Assembly (NCBI GenBank): GCA_003999685.1
Contig: CP021223.1
Coordinates: forward strand, 2,852,001-2,916,000
Direction of reading: 5' to 3'
Length of the DNA stretch: 64,000 nucleotides
Source of the DNA: Taiwanofungus camphoratus
Lineage: Eukaryota > Basidiomycota > Agaricomycetes > Polyporales > Taiwanofungaceae
Made by a program: the position numbers and the translations under genes. Shown in pieces: positions 1-11,416 of the stretch; position 1 is the first letter of the stretch; each line of letters begins with the position of its first letter. The notes under the pieces are model-generated. The model searched no databases. It was not told the origin of the DNA and saw only the letters and a program-made list of their open reading frames with translations.

Positions 1-382
1 GGTATGAACAGACATTTGTTCACAATCTATTGCTTCATCTCAAGTGTGATAAAGTGGACTCGGATTATATCCCTACTCATGGTCAAGGTGCCGTTGCCCC
101 ATCTACACTATCTCGGACATCAAAATCGCGCCGTCGTCCTAATCACTAATCTATTCTTTAATTTTCGCATCCTGACTGGCCTTCATCTTAATCTTGCTTA
201 TATCGTATCCGTCATGCCAGGAATAATCTGTTGTAAATGTACAGTACCAGTTTCCCGTCCATCATGTCATCTTTCATGTTCATAGCTTTGAAGAGCATTT
301 TTCCGCGGAGTATTTAGACACTCGAGTACCTAGACACTCGTATGTAATCAATTCATCATGGGATATAGGTCTTCTTGGTCAA
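1..382. other. No gene recognised at window start
   Basis: Short ORFs occur here but none has recognisable domains, codon pattern or splice signals. The stretch is AT-rich and lies downstream of the minus-strand Mtf2-like gene, so it is probably its 3' flank or that of a gene outside the window. Confidence 0.5.
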
Positions 383-1885
383 TCAAACCCGATTGCCTGA
401 CGACTGATCTGCTTTAACATCATTCCACTGATCAAATACCCAACCGTCCTTTGTCCCTTCATCTTGGAGTGCTCTGCCCTTCCAGCTCTCCTGATCGGGC
501 GTCCATTTCTTCTTGGATGGCCCCCTTCTCACGCGATTCTGTTCGACTGACCGCGATGACCTTGGCAGGTCCCTTGCTGTTAACCTTTCAATCCTCGAGA
601 CCATTTTCCACACTTCTCCGCTACCCATGTTATTTTCTTCCTGCCAAAGGGTGCGCTCACCCACTTGCAGCCTGATCATCTCCGCCAGGCTGCGCGTGCG
701 GTTGTCCATTTCGATCCCATTCACGCGCATCTCCTCGAGCGCCTCACACACGCCGCGCAAGTCACGGAAGCAGCTCCAGCGCGTCTCGATAAGCTCGTTG
801 TATGCTGGTGTTGTACACCCGAATACGAACGATGGGATGGAAAGGTGACGCGCATGATCGAAGATGGATAGCGCGAGGTGCGGATCTGCATAGCTCTCGC
901 GGAATGTGCGCATGAGGAGCGCAATAATATGCGGGTACCACGTCGGCTGGAGTTGCACAGGCTCATGCGCAGAACTAGGATCCTCAAGCGCGCGGCGCGC
1001 ATTTTCTTCGTACCGCTGGGATTCGCCGAATACCTCGCGCATGGCCCATTCGAGCAACTGCTGGTCCGTGTCGCATAGTTCCATCTCTTCCTTCTTCCGG
1101 TCAAGCTCTTCGTCCGCTTCCGTCGTCCATTTCAATCGCCTAGACTGTTGACGGAGTTTTCCGAAAAGATCACTCGTTTCCGTCGAGCGCACTCGCCCGA
1201 TACCCAGTGTGGGTGAGATGGAACGGGGATTGGAACCTGTCCATTGGGGTTTCTTCTGCTCTGAGACAGCGTTGAATATCATGTCAAACATCTCATCGAA
1301 GGCATTAATTTCCCGAGCAGTCATTGTGTATCGACGTGAGGGATCGGCTCCGGGAGCAGCTGGTGAGTGACGGTGCCTCGCACGAGCGGAGGAGGGAAGA
1401 AGTGGGGGCATGTCCTTGATGTTTTCGAATACGTGGTCCCATGGATCCTCAGACTGGGAAAAGATCGAATCGTCATTGATATTTTTACTGCATGAACGGT
1501 CAGGAGTAGTTGAGCGGAACATTAGAATAAGCATACTCAGTGGCAGTTTTGGTTGTGTATGTACGACTATGAGCGGCACGATGGGGAGCTGAAAACTGCG
1601 AGTGTCGAAGTTCGACCAGAGTATCCCTGGAACGCGAGACTAGGTCCGAGACTGTAGTGTCATAGCGTCGATGTCTGGACGGAGAACTCGACGCTTCTGG
1701 TACTGATGCACCCTGCGAACATTGGTGGTTGTATTGATGTGCACCTACAAATACAGTCAAAAAAAATTCGATCAAAGCTGATTTGAGGAGCCCTCTGAGC
1801 ACAGGCGAAAGGCGTACTGACCAGGCGTTGCAGAAAACCTGGCCAAACAGGACGAGACTCTCTTGACGGAATTTTTGGCCAGCAT
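383..1885 (-). CDS. Mtf2-like (Nam1-related) mitochondrial RNA-processing protein
   Basis: Three exons on the minus strand: 1885-1822, 1744-1537 and 1487-383, giving 458 residues. Both introns (77 and 49 bp) have GT...AG ends, and splicing restores one frame. I chose the ATG at 1885 because exon 1 encodes a short basic, Ser/Ala-rich start (MLAKNSVKRVSS...) typical of a mitochondrial presequence; in-frame starts further in are GTG. The C-terminal half (about residues 180-400) is helical, with LLEWAMREVF followed by conserved Trp/Tyr-rich helices, and resembles the C-terminal domain of fungal Mtf2 proteins. In yeast, Mtf2/Nam1 works in mitochondrial transcription-coupled RNA processing and translation. 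Family assignment is from recognition of the pattern, not a search. The next gene upstream on the same strand is erdS. Confidence 0.6.
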
Positions 1886-2370
1886 AGCACCTCGAACAGA
1901 AATGCTACGAGTTGGAAACGACAAATGTTACAGTGAACGAAAACGTCGGTAGGGAACCTGGAGAATGAAAGGACCGGAGTGCCAGTGTGCGTGTGCCTCC
2001 CCAAAGTCTGATATTCCAATGCTGTCACGTGCAACTCCTCACAAGGCACAACCAAGTTGATCATTTCGGCGGCTCTGCATTCGCTACACCGATATGAATC
2101 GACACAACTAGCCAACGGCAATTAGTATATTACTCTTAAGTATGCGATCTCCCTGGATGTGGTCCACATCCTGAAACCACTAGTCCGAATCCACATGCCT
2201 CATCTGAAATTCAGCAAAGCAATTAACTACCGTAACGGGTATGCAAAAAGAACTAGGATATAAACCACGCAGACCCGGACAGAATGTGAAAGATACCGTG
2301 ATATGCGAACTTATGTGCGTGTTGATGGTCGGGGGTCCTGTAATGTCTGTCAGATATTATGCCACAGCGT
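1886..2370. other. Intergenic region between Mtf2-like gene and erdS
   Basis: About 485 bp between the start of the Mtf2-like gene and the stop of erdS, both on the minus strand. It should hold the promoter of the Mtf2-like gene and the 3' UTR of erdS. I see no clear TATA box or other element. Confidence 0.5.
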
Positions 2371-5300
2371 TCACTTTGGTTTCTGGAGCGCTGCCATGAT
2401 AGCCTCTATGCCTTTGACGCCTGCAGTACATAGGTGAACTGGCATCCCTCTGCAATCGACGAGTCGCTTACCCAGACCTCCCTTTGGATAGCAAATGTAC
2501 AGCTGGACTCACGGTCACCAACAAAGCCGGAGCAAGCTCGACAAATACGCACCGGGTCCTGGTGGATTCCGAACTTCGACCGAAAGTCTCCCTTGTTCAT
2601 CAAGCTGAACGTATGCGACAGCCCGTTATATGTCTTCTCGAGCGTCCGCACCCGAAATCCGCCCACGTTCTCGACGCGTTGGAGATGATCGATCGCGCCC
2701 GCACCAAAGGTCGCGCACTTCACGCCGGCGTCGCCCAGCTTCTTGATCACATGCGCGAGAATGTACTCGATTGCGCCTAGCGGAGCACCAGGAAACTCGA
2801 GCGCCCACTTGATCTGGAATCCATGGGACGCGGCCAGCTGTGCCAGTACGACAAGAGCACAGGGCTAGCGCAACGAATGACGTTAGCAGACGCAAGCTGC
2901 CAAGGAGTAACTGACTGACTTGCCTTGCCATCCTTGTCAACTGCATAGAAGTACTTGCGGTGCTTCATATCGTCGAACGGTTTCACGCCTGTCAGATGAA
3001 TCTGGTTTCCCTTCCGGTGGGCTTCCCACTCCTTAGCACGTTCCTCCAGCACAGCCTTCACCTGCGGCTCCATCTCGCCCTCCACCTCAATGATCTTCAC
3101 ACCGTCTCTCTCGGCGCGATGTGTCTTCCTTCGCACCGTCTTGTCATTCGACGCCGGGTCCACCTCCACCGGGTTCAGCCGCTCCTCCGCGACAGCAACA
3201 ATCGCGCTCCAGCCAAGGTCTTTCGCAAGGTACCGCTCTGTTTCCTGGTCTATACAGCACCACACCGGCTTCAGACCCTGCTGCTGCACGTGCGCAAGGA
3301 ACGCCTCGGCGACGCCCCGAATCTGCTTCAGCTCGCACAGCGGATTCCCAAACGTAACCGCGAACCCGCCCTGCGGGATGTAGCCGACGGCGCCGCCCGT
3401 CTTTGCGTCGCGCCAGACAGTCCACGCAGGGTCGATCCACGACGTGTTCGTCGCGTCGCCACATTTCGCGATCAACTGTGCGTCGGAAAGGAAGCACTCA
3501 ATATACGCTTATTACACCGCGATGCACGTTATACAGAGTCCACTTACGTTCTCGAGTGGAGGAAGCTCGCCGTGGGGGTGTCCTGCCTGGAAGGTCGTCG
3601 ATTCTGGCCCGTGCAAGATCATGCGAGCTGCGGCACCCATCGATGCCTCGGCAAGGTCTTTTCCTTTCTTCGCAAAGCTGCGCGGATCGCGCGGGAACAG
3701 GCTCGCCCAGCGAATGTCGCCGAGCTTGAGGAATAGCATGACGACACGCTCGAGACCCAGGCCTCCTCCGCCATGCTGCATAAAATGGTTGGCAACTGAC
3801 AGCACGGCAGGAAAGGAGGACTCACCGGCGGGCAGCCCCATCTGAACCCATCAACATAGTCTTTCATGGTGTCAGGGTCGATCTCGGCAGCTCTCATGCG
3901 CTCTTCGAGCAAGGGCGCAATGTGTATGCGCTGTCCGCCCGACAAGATCTCTTCTCCGCGCAGGAAGAAGTCGAACGAGTTGGACAGTCGCTGAAATCGC
4001 GTCTTCAGTAATGAGGACAGACGGGGGGTTAGATTGATCACTCACGTTATCCTCGGGATCTGGCATCGTGTAGAACGGCCGCACGTCCAGGGGGAACTTG
4101 TCTGCGCGAAGAGCACCATCAGTGGGGTTATCCTCATCAGTCGAAACGGAGCTCACCCAAGATATAATAATCCGCGCCATACTTCTCCTTCACGAGCGCC
4201 CCAAGCCTCCGCTCCGCGTTCGTGCTCAGGTCCTCCCACTCAACCGGCTCCTTCCCATCCTCCTTCCACCCCGCCTCCTTCAGCATCCTGATTCCCTCCG
4301 CAAAGGTCAGTCTCGGCGTCTTGTCCAAGACCACAAGGTCCTCATGCGGGAACTGCTTCTTCACCGCCTCGATCTGCACTCCGCCACAGCGGGAACGTGA
4401 GCAAAACGCGCGAGGAGGAAGAACGGGAGAGCCACGCGCCTCGTCGTGGTACTGCTCCTGCAGCGCGCGGAAGATGAAGACGAGCATCGCGTCGAGCGTG
4501 TCCATCACCTCGTGGTAGTGGCGCTCGAAGCGCATCTCAATGTCGAGGCCCGTGAACTCGGTCAGGTGGCGGTGCGTGTTCGAGTTCTCCGCGCGGAAGA
4601 CTGCCGGCGGCGTCCATCCACATCAGCGGAAAGTCGACGAGAAGGACGAAAGAGCGCGGCGTACCGGGCCCGATCTCGAACACACGCTCCATGTCGGCGG
4701 CGATGCACATTTGCTTTGCGAGCTGCGGGCTCTGGGCGAGGAAGGCGGGGCGGCGGAAGTAGTCCACCTTGAAAACGGCGGCGCCGGCCTCGGTGCTCGT
4801 CTCCTGGAACTTGCTGCTGTGGATCTCGAGGAAGCCGCGTGTCTCGAGGAAGGTGCGGAAGAGCCTGCATATGCCGGCGTGGATGCGGAAGATTGCATGA
4901 CAGGTCGGAGTCTACGACATGAAAGGCCGGTCGAAGGAGTATTTGAAGAAGACGAGGTTGTTTGGAACGTAAACGAAGAGAAAAATAGGTGCGGAAAAAA
5001 CAGACATACGCGAAGGTCTAATACGCGGTTAGACAGCCGCGTCTTCTGGTTAACGCGCGAGAACTGGACGCCGTCCTGCGAGGGGAATCAGACCTGAGCT
5101 CGCAGGTGTAGAGTAGTTGGAAGCATGTCTACCTTCTGATGGTTTTCCTCTGGCCTCGCGGCATCCTCGACTTGGAACGGGAGCGTCGCGGTCGGGCCCG
5201 CAACCACGAACAGCTATCGGTAGAACCCCTCATCAGCTTCCGTGCATCACTCTCCTCCCAGCAGCTCACCTTTTCCACCTTGACCTCGCGCTCATGCACC

Positions 5301-6262
5301 CACGCACTACGCACCTCCTCATGTCCATCCTTCGGTCTTTGCACGATGCCCTCAATGAGGACGACGGACTCGCGATCGAGGCCTTCTGCCCAGCGGACCA
5401 TGTTCTGCGAGACATGTGTGGGCTCCTCGGTGAGCACGCCCTGGACGGTGGTCAGCTGGGAGCGGAAGACGAGGAAGACGATCTTGCTGCCTGTGGAGTG
5501 GGTCAGGGTGACATTGGAGGGTAGGGGCGGGGACAGGGGATGGATACCGAGTGGGCGGATGTGGTGCACGCGCGCTTGGAATGCGACGTGCTGGCCCTCG
5601 TCCATGCTTGCGACGGACTTGAGAGAGTCGAGGCGGGGTTCCTCTATCGAGAATGCGCCCATTAGATGAGTTGTAGACGTCGAGAAGATTGGCAGCTCAC
5701 GTATTGGGTCCTGGGACATGTTCAGAGGCAGGTCGCCGTAATTGTCGCGCAGCGGGTCCTGTGTGAGCACGCTGACCTTTAGTCTTGTTGCAGAATGGGC
5801 CACAGGGCATCCGCTCACCTCGTCATGAAGCTTCTTCTGCCGCACGCGCCTTTCCTCGGCTTCAGCACGGTCTCTTGCCTCGCGTTCGTGCCTGCGCTCC
5901 TCTTTCTGCTCTGTGAACGACAGCCGTCTGGGTCTACTGTCCGTCGAAGGCCGTTCTGTCGACTTGGACGTGCGCGAGCGGTCAACGGACTTGTTACATG
6001 GGTCGCGGCCATGGACGACATCGAGCTGGGGGTGGCCGTTTGTGTGGACGTGGGTGTCGCCGTTGAGTGCTGCGTGGCCCATTGGTGAGCTGTGGGCGGA
6101 GGACGGGGGGGACATGGAGCGCGACTTTGAGGACATGGACGTGCGTGCACGCTGGATGGCGCGCTTGATACTGGACATGCGTGTGTGCGCTGCTGGTGAG
6201 TGAGGGAGAACGAGCGGAGGCAATTGGGGATGATATTCGATCGGATTCGGCGTGTGCGTCAT
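2371..6262 (-). CDS. erdS: Ergosteryl-3beta-O-L-aspartate synthase (AspRS-DUF2156 fusion)
   Basis: Fifteen exons on the minus strand: 6262-5819, 5758-5701, 5643-5548, 5490-5270, 5213-5133, 5075-5010, 4911-4665, 4600-4440, 4373-4157, 4101-4046, 3990-3826, 3775-3548, 3475-2924, 2864-2553, 2502-2371. They total 1011 codons plus stop. Residues 1-150 are a Ser/Arg-rich, then charged coiled leader. An OB-fold anticodon-binding domain follows, then a class II aspartyl-tRNA synthetase core with [24 protein letters not shown]-like [27 protein letters not shown] and motif 3 [12 protein letters not shown]. The last 340 residues are a DUF2156 (LPG-synthase C-type) aminoacyl transferase ending near [10 protein letters not shown]. 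In fungi this fusion charges tRNA-Asp and transfers Asp to the 3-hydroxyl of ergosterol. The role here is inferred from architecture. Two introns look GC-AG (2865-2923, 4374-4439). The start could instead be the ATG at 6178. Confidence 0.9.
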
Positions 6263-6970
6263 TCCTTCCTCCACGCACGCGCCCCGCGCTCCTCACCCAC
6301 GTGATGCGATCATTCCCCTATATGCTCGCTTCCCTCTGCTGACAAAGCCACGTCTGGCTCCCCATTCTCCGCGAGTCTGGGCACACAGGCTTGGCTCGTT
6401 CATGTATGATCCGTGAGTCATCCACAAAGTTCTCGACGGTCTATCCTCCCTCCCGACACCCCATCGCGGCCGAGCCTGCATAGCAAATCGACCATGGCCG
6501 ATGTTCTAGCTTCCACAACAAGCCGGGACAAAAGCATGGTGTCTATGTCATAATCACCATTTCATGAACTTTTTTCTTGACCTGAATACCAGAAGACTTG
6601 TGCAGTGTTATTGAACAAGATTATACAATCATCATAGCACACTTTTTTGAAATCCTCAAGTGTGAGACTTTTCAGCTATTTGTCTGACAATCCACCATTT
6701 TGTGATCATCACATTTATTGCAGGCAATTGAACTAGCAGATTCAACTCACCATGAAGTGTTTGCTGGTCTGTGCCCTCTATTTGAGGTTTTTAAATCAAT
6801 TTCACTTTATCTTAAATTGTGAATCAACTGTGTACTGGATGGATGTTTTTTCTGGCTGTGAATGCATATATGTAATGGACCTCAGTGACTGCTGTCTATG
6901 GCTGTCCTTTTGGTAAACTCACTTTTGTAGTTGATGCTGAGTCAGCATTATTCTGATAGTGAAGATTGAG
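6263..6970. other. erdS upstream region, no gene seen
   Basis: The first 200 bp are GC-rich and probably contain the erdS promoter. From about 6500 the composition turns AT-rich, marking entry into the repeat-rich block. No coding segment is recognisable. Confidence 0.4.
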
Positions 6971-7042
6971 GTCCAGTGGCAAAGGGGTTAAACCATCTGA
7001 AGGGCATCATGACATCTTACAAGTTCAATTTTTGCAGCCCCA
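6971..7042 (+). repeat. tRNA-derived (pol III type) relic, SINE-head-like
   Basis: The sequence TGGCAAAGGGG matches the A-box pattern of tRNA promoters, and a degenerate B-box-like stretch (AGTTCAATTTT) follows at tRNA-like spacing; the ends GTGG and CCAC can pair. The anticodon arm is not tRNA-like. Its middle (ATCTGAAGG..CATC) resembles the relic at 10524-10597, suggesting that both derive from one family, such as a tRNA-derived SINE. Heavily decayed. Confidence 0.4.
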
Positions 7043-7112
7043 CCTCTGTTCTTACCCCATCTAATCATTTATATTTTCCCCTCAATTTATTCTTCAAACC
7101 AATTATATAACT

Positions 7113-9830
7113 TCATCTAAATCTGGCCAAGCTAACAACCCACCTTTGATCATTATTCAGACTTTGAATATCAGAAGTTTTATAGTGCATTTTGGAAGCC
7201 TTTATTCTGCAGAGCAGTTTCTCATACTTTGTAATGCACTCATTCAGCTTGTCTCTAGCATCCGTTGATATGACCTGGGGAGTTCTGAATGATGGGGACA
7301 AATCTAGGGAGTAGGTCCAACATGTCCAGGATGAGTAGTGAGAGCTAAAGCAGTGTGGTACCTGTGAAGGATACCAGAGAAAAAGGTAAGTGAGGGGACA
7401 TGACAGAGAAACTACCTAGACCACTGTCAGAGGCCTAAAAGTCTAGTGTGTGCAGAGGAGTAAGGGGCCAATGAATCCTGCATGACAGGATCTTGTGCCG
7501 AGGTGCAGACAGTCTCAGGAAGGTAGAAGCGTGGTCTTCTAATCCAATGGCAGTGGGCTGGTAGGATGCTGGCCAGGTGCAAAGGAGTCAAAGGAAACTG
7601 GAGGCAAACCAATGGTAAACCAAGGATCAAAGGATAAACCAAAAACTGATGTAATCGGGATAAGGAATACTGCTGAGGGCTGCTGGCATAGGAATGGGAC
7701 GTAGAGCTGGCGTAGGCGATAACTGACAGACTGGACTGTACGCAACACGTGCCTATGGGGTATAACGAGGGTGGAGGCATGCCAGATAAGGAGAAGGAGG
7801 GGGGGACTGGTTACTCAGACCAAAGTTACTTCAACTTCGAGTATGTAGGACATAGAGGATGTAGGACTACTGTGATATACAATATAATAGGACTACTGGC
7901 TGACAAAATGTGTAAATAAGATGGAGAAGAACCTTGTCAGACTGTTAGGAAGCCTTAGAGCAGGAGAAGCCCAAATTTGAACTCTGAGAGACAAGTCTGT
8001 AGATTCTGTGAGACAAGATGGGAGCACGTATCTTCTCTGCCGTCTGGTAGGTACAGGAGACAACATAAGGGGTCCATGGTGTCAAAGTATTTTACGCAAA
8101 ATAAAACCAAAAAAACTGAAAACAAACTGAAAATTGTAAAATCTAGAATCTGATCAGCGTATCATATAGAGAACTAAACTGAAGTAGGACATGAAACAGG
8201 GACACTGAATGCGGTAGAAAGGTTACGAGGGAATGGCACAAGGTGAGGGATGCTTATCTAGAGATCATCATATAGATGAGGGGAACAGGGACCTAAGAGT
8301 GCTGAACCATCAAGCTGATGTGTAGGGGGTCTAGACAATATCAAGGGATCATATGGACATTATGAACAAGAGGCCGAGACTCCGGACCAAGAGACCGAGA
8401 ATCAGAACTGAGGACCGAAGATCAAAAACCAAAGTACTGAAGATCGAGGACTGAAAACTGAAGACCGAAGGACTTTTGCTCGGTTTCTCTTGGCCAACAA
8501 GAAGAACTTGGGGATGTAAGAGGGATGCTAGGATGAGCTGAAAGAGTGCATTACAGAGTATGAGAGACTGCTTTGCGGGATAGAGGTGCGCTGTAGAACT
8601 TCCGATATCCGAAGTCTGAATAATGATGTTTTGGTGTGTTGACTGGGATTCTTGAATGGCGTTATGATGCACGGACAGTGGGTCTTTGTCCTGATGATCT
8701 GTAGAGTAGTCTAGAGGTGCATATAAAATCAAAAATGGGTGCTTTCAGGGTGCAGAGGAGTACCAGACTTATCACCATTTTATATCTCCAAGTCCCTCTC
8801 ATTGGCCAAGAGAATCCAAGCAGAAGTTTTTCAGTTTTCAGTTTTCAGCCCTCAATCCTTGATCCTTCAGTTTTTGATCTTTAGTTTTTGATTTTAGTTA
8901 TCAGTCCCTCAGTCCGAAGTCTCAGCCTTTCACCTATGACATATGTATGGTCCCTTTGCATTGCCTAGATCCTTTATACATCAGCTTAATTGTCTAGCAC
9001 AGCCAGATCTCTTTTTCATCCCAAGTCTGTTAAGAGCCTGTCTTTTCTGGTGATAATCTCCAGATAAGCATCCCTTCTCTAGTAACCTTTTTACTGTTTT
9101 CAGAGTTCCTGTTTCATTTTCCTCTTAGGTTTAGTTTCCTATATGGTACACTGATCAGTTTCTAGACTTAATAATTTTCAGTTTGTTTTCAGTTTCTTCA
9201 GTTTTATTTTGTATAAGATACTTTGACACCATGGGTTCCTTATGTAGTCTCCTGTATCTATCAGACAGTAAGCAAAATATGCACTCTTGTCTTACCTCTC
9301 AGAATCTACAGACTTGTCCTTTAAAGTTCAGATTTGGGTTTCTCCTGCTCTAAGGTCTTTCAACAGTCTGACAAGGTTCTCCTCTATCGTTTTTATGCAT
9401 ATTTTCAGCCAGCAGCCAATGAAATGTTTTATATTGCAGCAGTTCTATGTTCCCCTATGTTCTACATTTCTGAAGTCAGAGTGACTTCAGTCTGAGCATA
9501 AGGATCTTTGCTCAGTTTTCCTTCATCAATAAGAGGGACTTGGAGATGTAAGAAGGATGCTAGGACAAGTTGAAAGTGTGCATTACAGAGTATAAGGGAC
9601 TGCTCTGTAAGATAGAGGCTTTTGAGATGCACTGTAGAACTTCTGATATCTGAAGTCTGAATAATGATGTTTTGGCATATTGACTGAAATTCTTGGGTGG
9701 CATTATGATGCATGGATAGTGGATCTTTGTCCTGATGATCTGTAGAGTAGCCTAGAAGTGCATAGAAAATCAAAAATGGGTGCTTTTGGGGCACAGAGAA
9801 GTACCAGACCTATCATCAGATAGTGAGATG
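7113..9830. repeat. Degenerate nested/inverted repeat cluster
   Basis: Three diverged copies of one coding-like unit (pattern ECIT.YE.LL then TSDI.SLNND) lie at 7113-7265 minus, about 8520-8750 plus and about 9540-9800 plus. Between the first two lies a decayed relative of the 1.7-kb TG...CA elements, beginning TGATATGACCTGG at about 7266. It shares with them the segments around GGGGCCAA..CCTGCATGACAGGATCTTGT and GAAACAGGG..GTAGAAAGGTTAC. A second decayed copy runs in reverse from about 8790 to 9480, so 7860-8510 and 8800-9480 form an imperfect inverted repeat. All reading frames are broken. I do not recognise the protein of the unit. Confidence 0.6.
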
Positions 9831-10523
9831 TAGATGTGTGTGAGCGAAACAAGAGGTGAGGTGGAACAAAACTTCACCACTCAGTCAGACATTGAGGCTG
9901 GCTTCTTATGGCTTTGTGAGTGGTTGGCCAACACTGATACTAAATGAGGACTCTCACCTCAACTTGTTTGTGGAACCACCAATTATGTTGCTTAAATAGT
10001 ATGCTACATTCATATATCAGTGCTAACTTACGCCATTGAGGTGAGTTGAGAGTTTTGCTAACACAGTTTATGGAATGCTCATACATGCGAGAGGCTGCAT
10101 ATATAGAGCTGAACGATGCATATATGCACTCAAAAGCATAATTGTGATCTTGCAGTGAGTAGCCATTGTCTTAATGACACAGTAGGTTGATTATACTCAT
10201 CTTCACTGGCAATGGGAGCCAGGACTCATGAGGCTGCTGTGAGAGTAGCTATAAGAAAGCCTCTTGAGTACACTACAGACTCAGATTTGGCTTTGTAAGC
10301 CCTTTTAAATAGGTCACTGATAAAGCTAACATCCACTAGGAATAGTCTTCCTCACAGACTACCTGTATGAGGGAACACATTTCAAGCCATATCAATGCTT
10401 CCACATCTTCTGTCACAATGATCCCTAACCTTCCACTCAAGCACAGCGTACAGTGTCACCAGCTGCACCTTCCTACAAACCATGCACTGATGAGCACAGA
10501 CAATGACTGAACCAAGAAAAGGG
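9831..10523. other. No gene or clear repeat seen
   Basis: Low-GC sequence without long open frames, splice-compatible exons or recognisable motifs. Probably old transposon-derived sequence, given its neighbours on both sides. Confidence 0.35.
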
Positions 10524-10597
10524 CGACACTAGCAGGATTCAAACCTGCATCCTCTCAACTGACCTTCCGATGCTTTAGACCATTAAGCTATAGTGCC
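10524..10597 (-). repeat. tRNA-like gene relic with perfect A box and near-perfect B box
   Basis: On the minus strand a 7-bp acceptor stem (GGCACTA with TAGTGTC, one G-U pair), a 4-bp D stem (GCTT/AAGC) and a 5-bp T stem (GCAGG/CCTGC) can form. The A box TAGCTTAATGG fits the consensus, and the B box GGTTTGAATCC has one mismatch. The 17-nt anticodon arm does not pair normally; instead GCATC and GATGC around it can pair with an 18-nt loop. It is therefore probably a tRNA pseudogene or the head of a tRNA-derived SINE and not a working tRNA. No anticodon can be assigned. Confidence 0.5.
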
Positions 10598-11416
10598 TGT
10601 CAAACCTAACACTTGTTAGGTGGATGTGGGTACAAACCACTAAAGGCTTTGAACTCCCCAGTCTTATCAGTGCAACCACCACTTTGAGCACACACTGATC
10701 GACCTTGCCTCCAGTGTCCTTCCTTCCATTCCTGCTCACCTTGTCCGTGCTCAGACACACCATCACCTCACTTGCACTCTGAGGTCTACACTGCTGCTCA
10801 TGTGCATGACAGGCCGACCCCACCTCATGTGCCTCTCTGCTGTCATCGTGCTTGTGTTATACACACTCAGGGCTGCAATTCCAGTACATTTCAACTCACA
10901 CTTCATTTGTTATCAAACTGATATTCTACTATGCAATACAGATCTCTCAATTATGTGCAAGACCTCTATAAAGAGAGAGGACAGCCAAGGGATGATCTGC
11001 AGACTGTCCAAAATGTGGTACTATATGCTATATGAGGCAAATGGGGTGTATACAACGTGAGCAGGACGTTCCCAATATATTTAGAATTGCTCGGGTTATA
11101 GCAATTACAGTATGATATGCCAATCCGGGGTAGCATATCATAATTATGAAATAGTCTGAATTCTTGAGGCCAGCAGAGAATCGGAGTGCTTCCAATGAAT
11201 TATACGGTCACAAGCTTCCTTGTTCTCCCACAATGTGCCCCAATGGGATTTTGACTGGGACTCAAGGGTGGGGGAATTGCGAGGAAGAATGATGAGTATG
11301 AGGCCAGGATGAGCATGCAATTTGGGCACACAATTCAGGCCACTTACAAAAGGAGCTTATGACACCCTTTGTAAAGAGCCTTGGTTTGATTCTTCCACTC
11401 TTTGTTGATTTCACAC
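10598..11416. other. Unassigned region left of element I
   Basis: No confident gene. On the minus strand, 11144-11410 holds short open segments (for example the 61 codons from 11329 to 11144) that may be the 3' part of the host sequence interrupted by element I. I recognise no domain. Confidence 0.35.

Noticed and set aside
4540-5097. Plus-strand ORF of 185 codons opposite erdS
   Set aside because: Antisense to AspRS exons with catalytic motifs on the minus strand; Glu/Ala-rich shadow translation.
10524-10597. Functional tRNA gene
   Set aside because: Acceptor, D and T arms pair, but the anticodon arm does not, and no anticodon can be placed. Kept only as a pol III relic.
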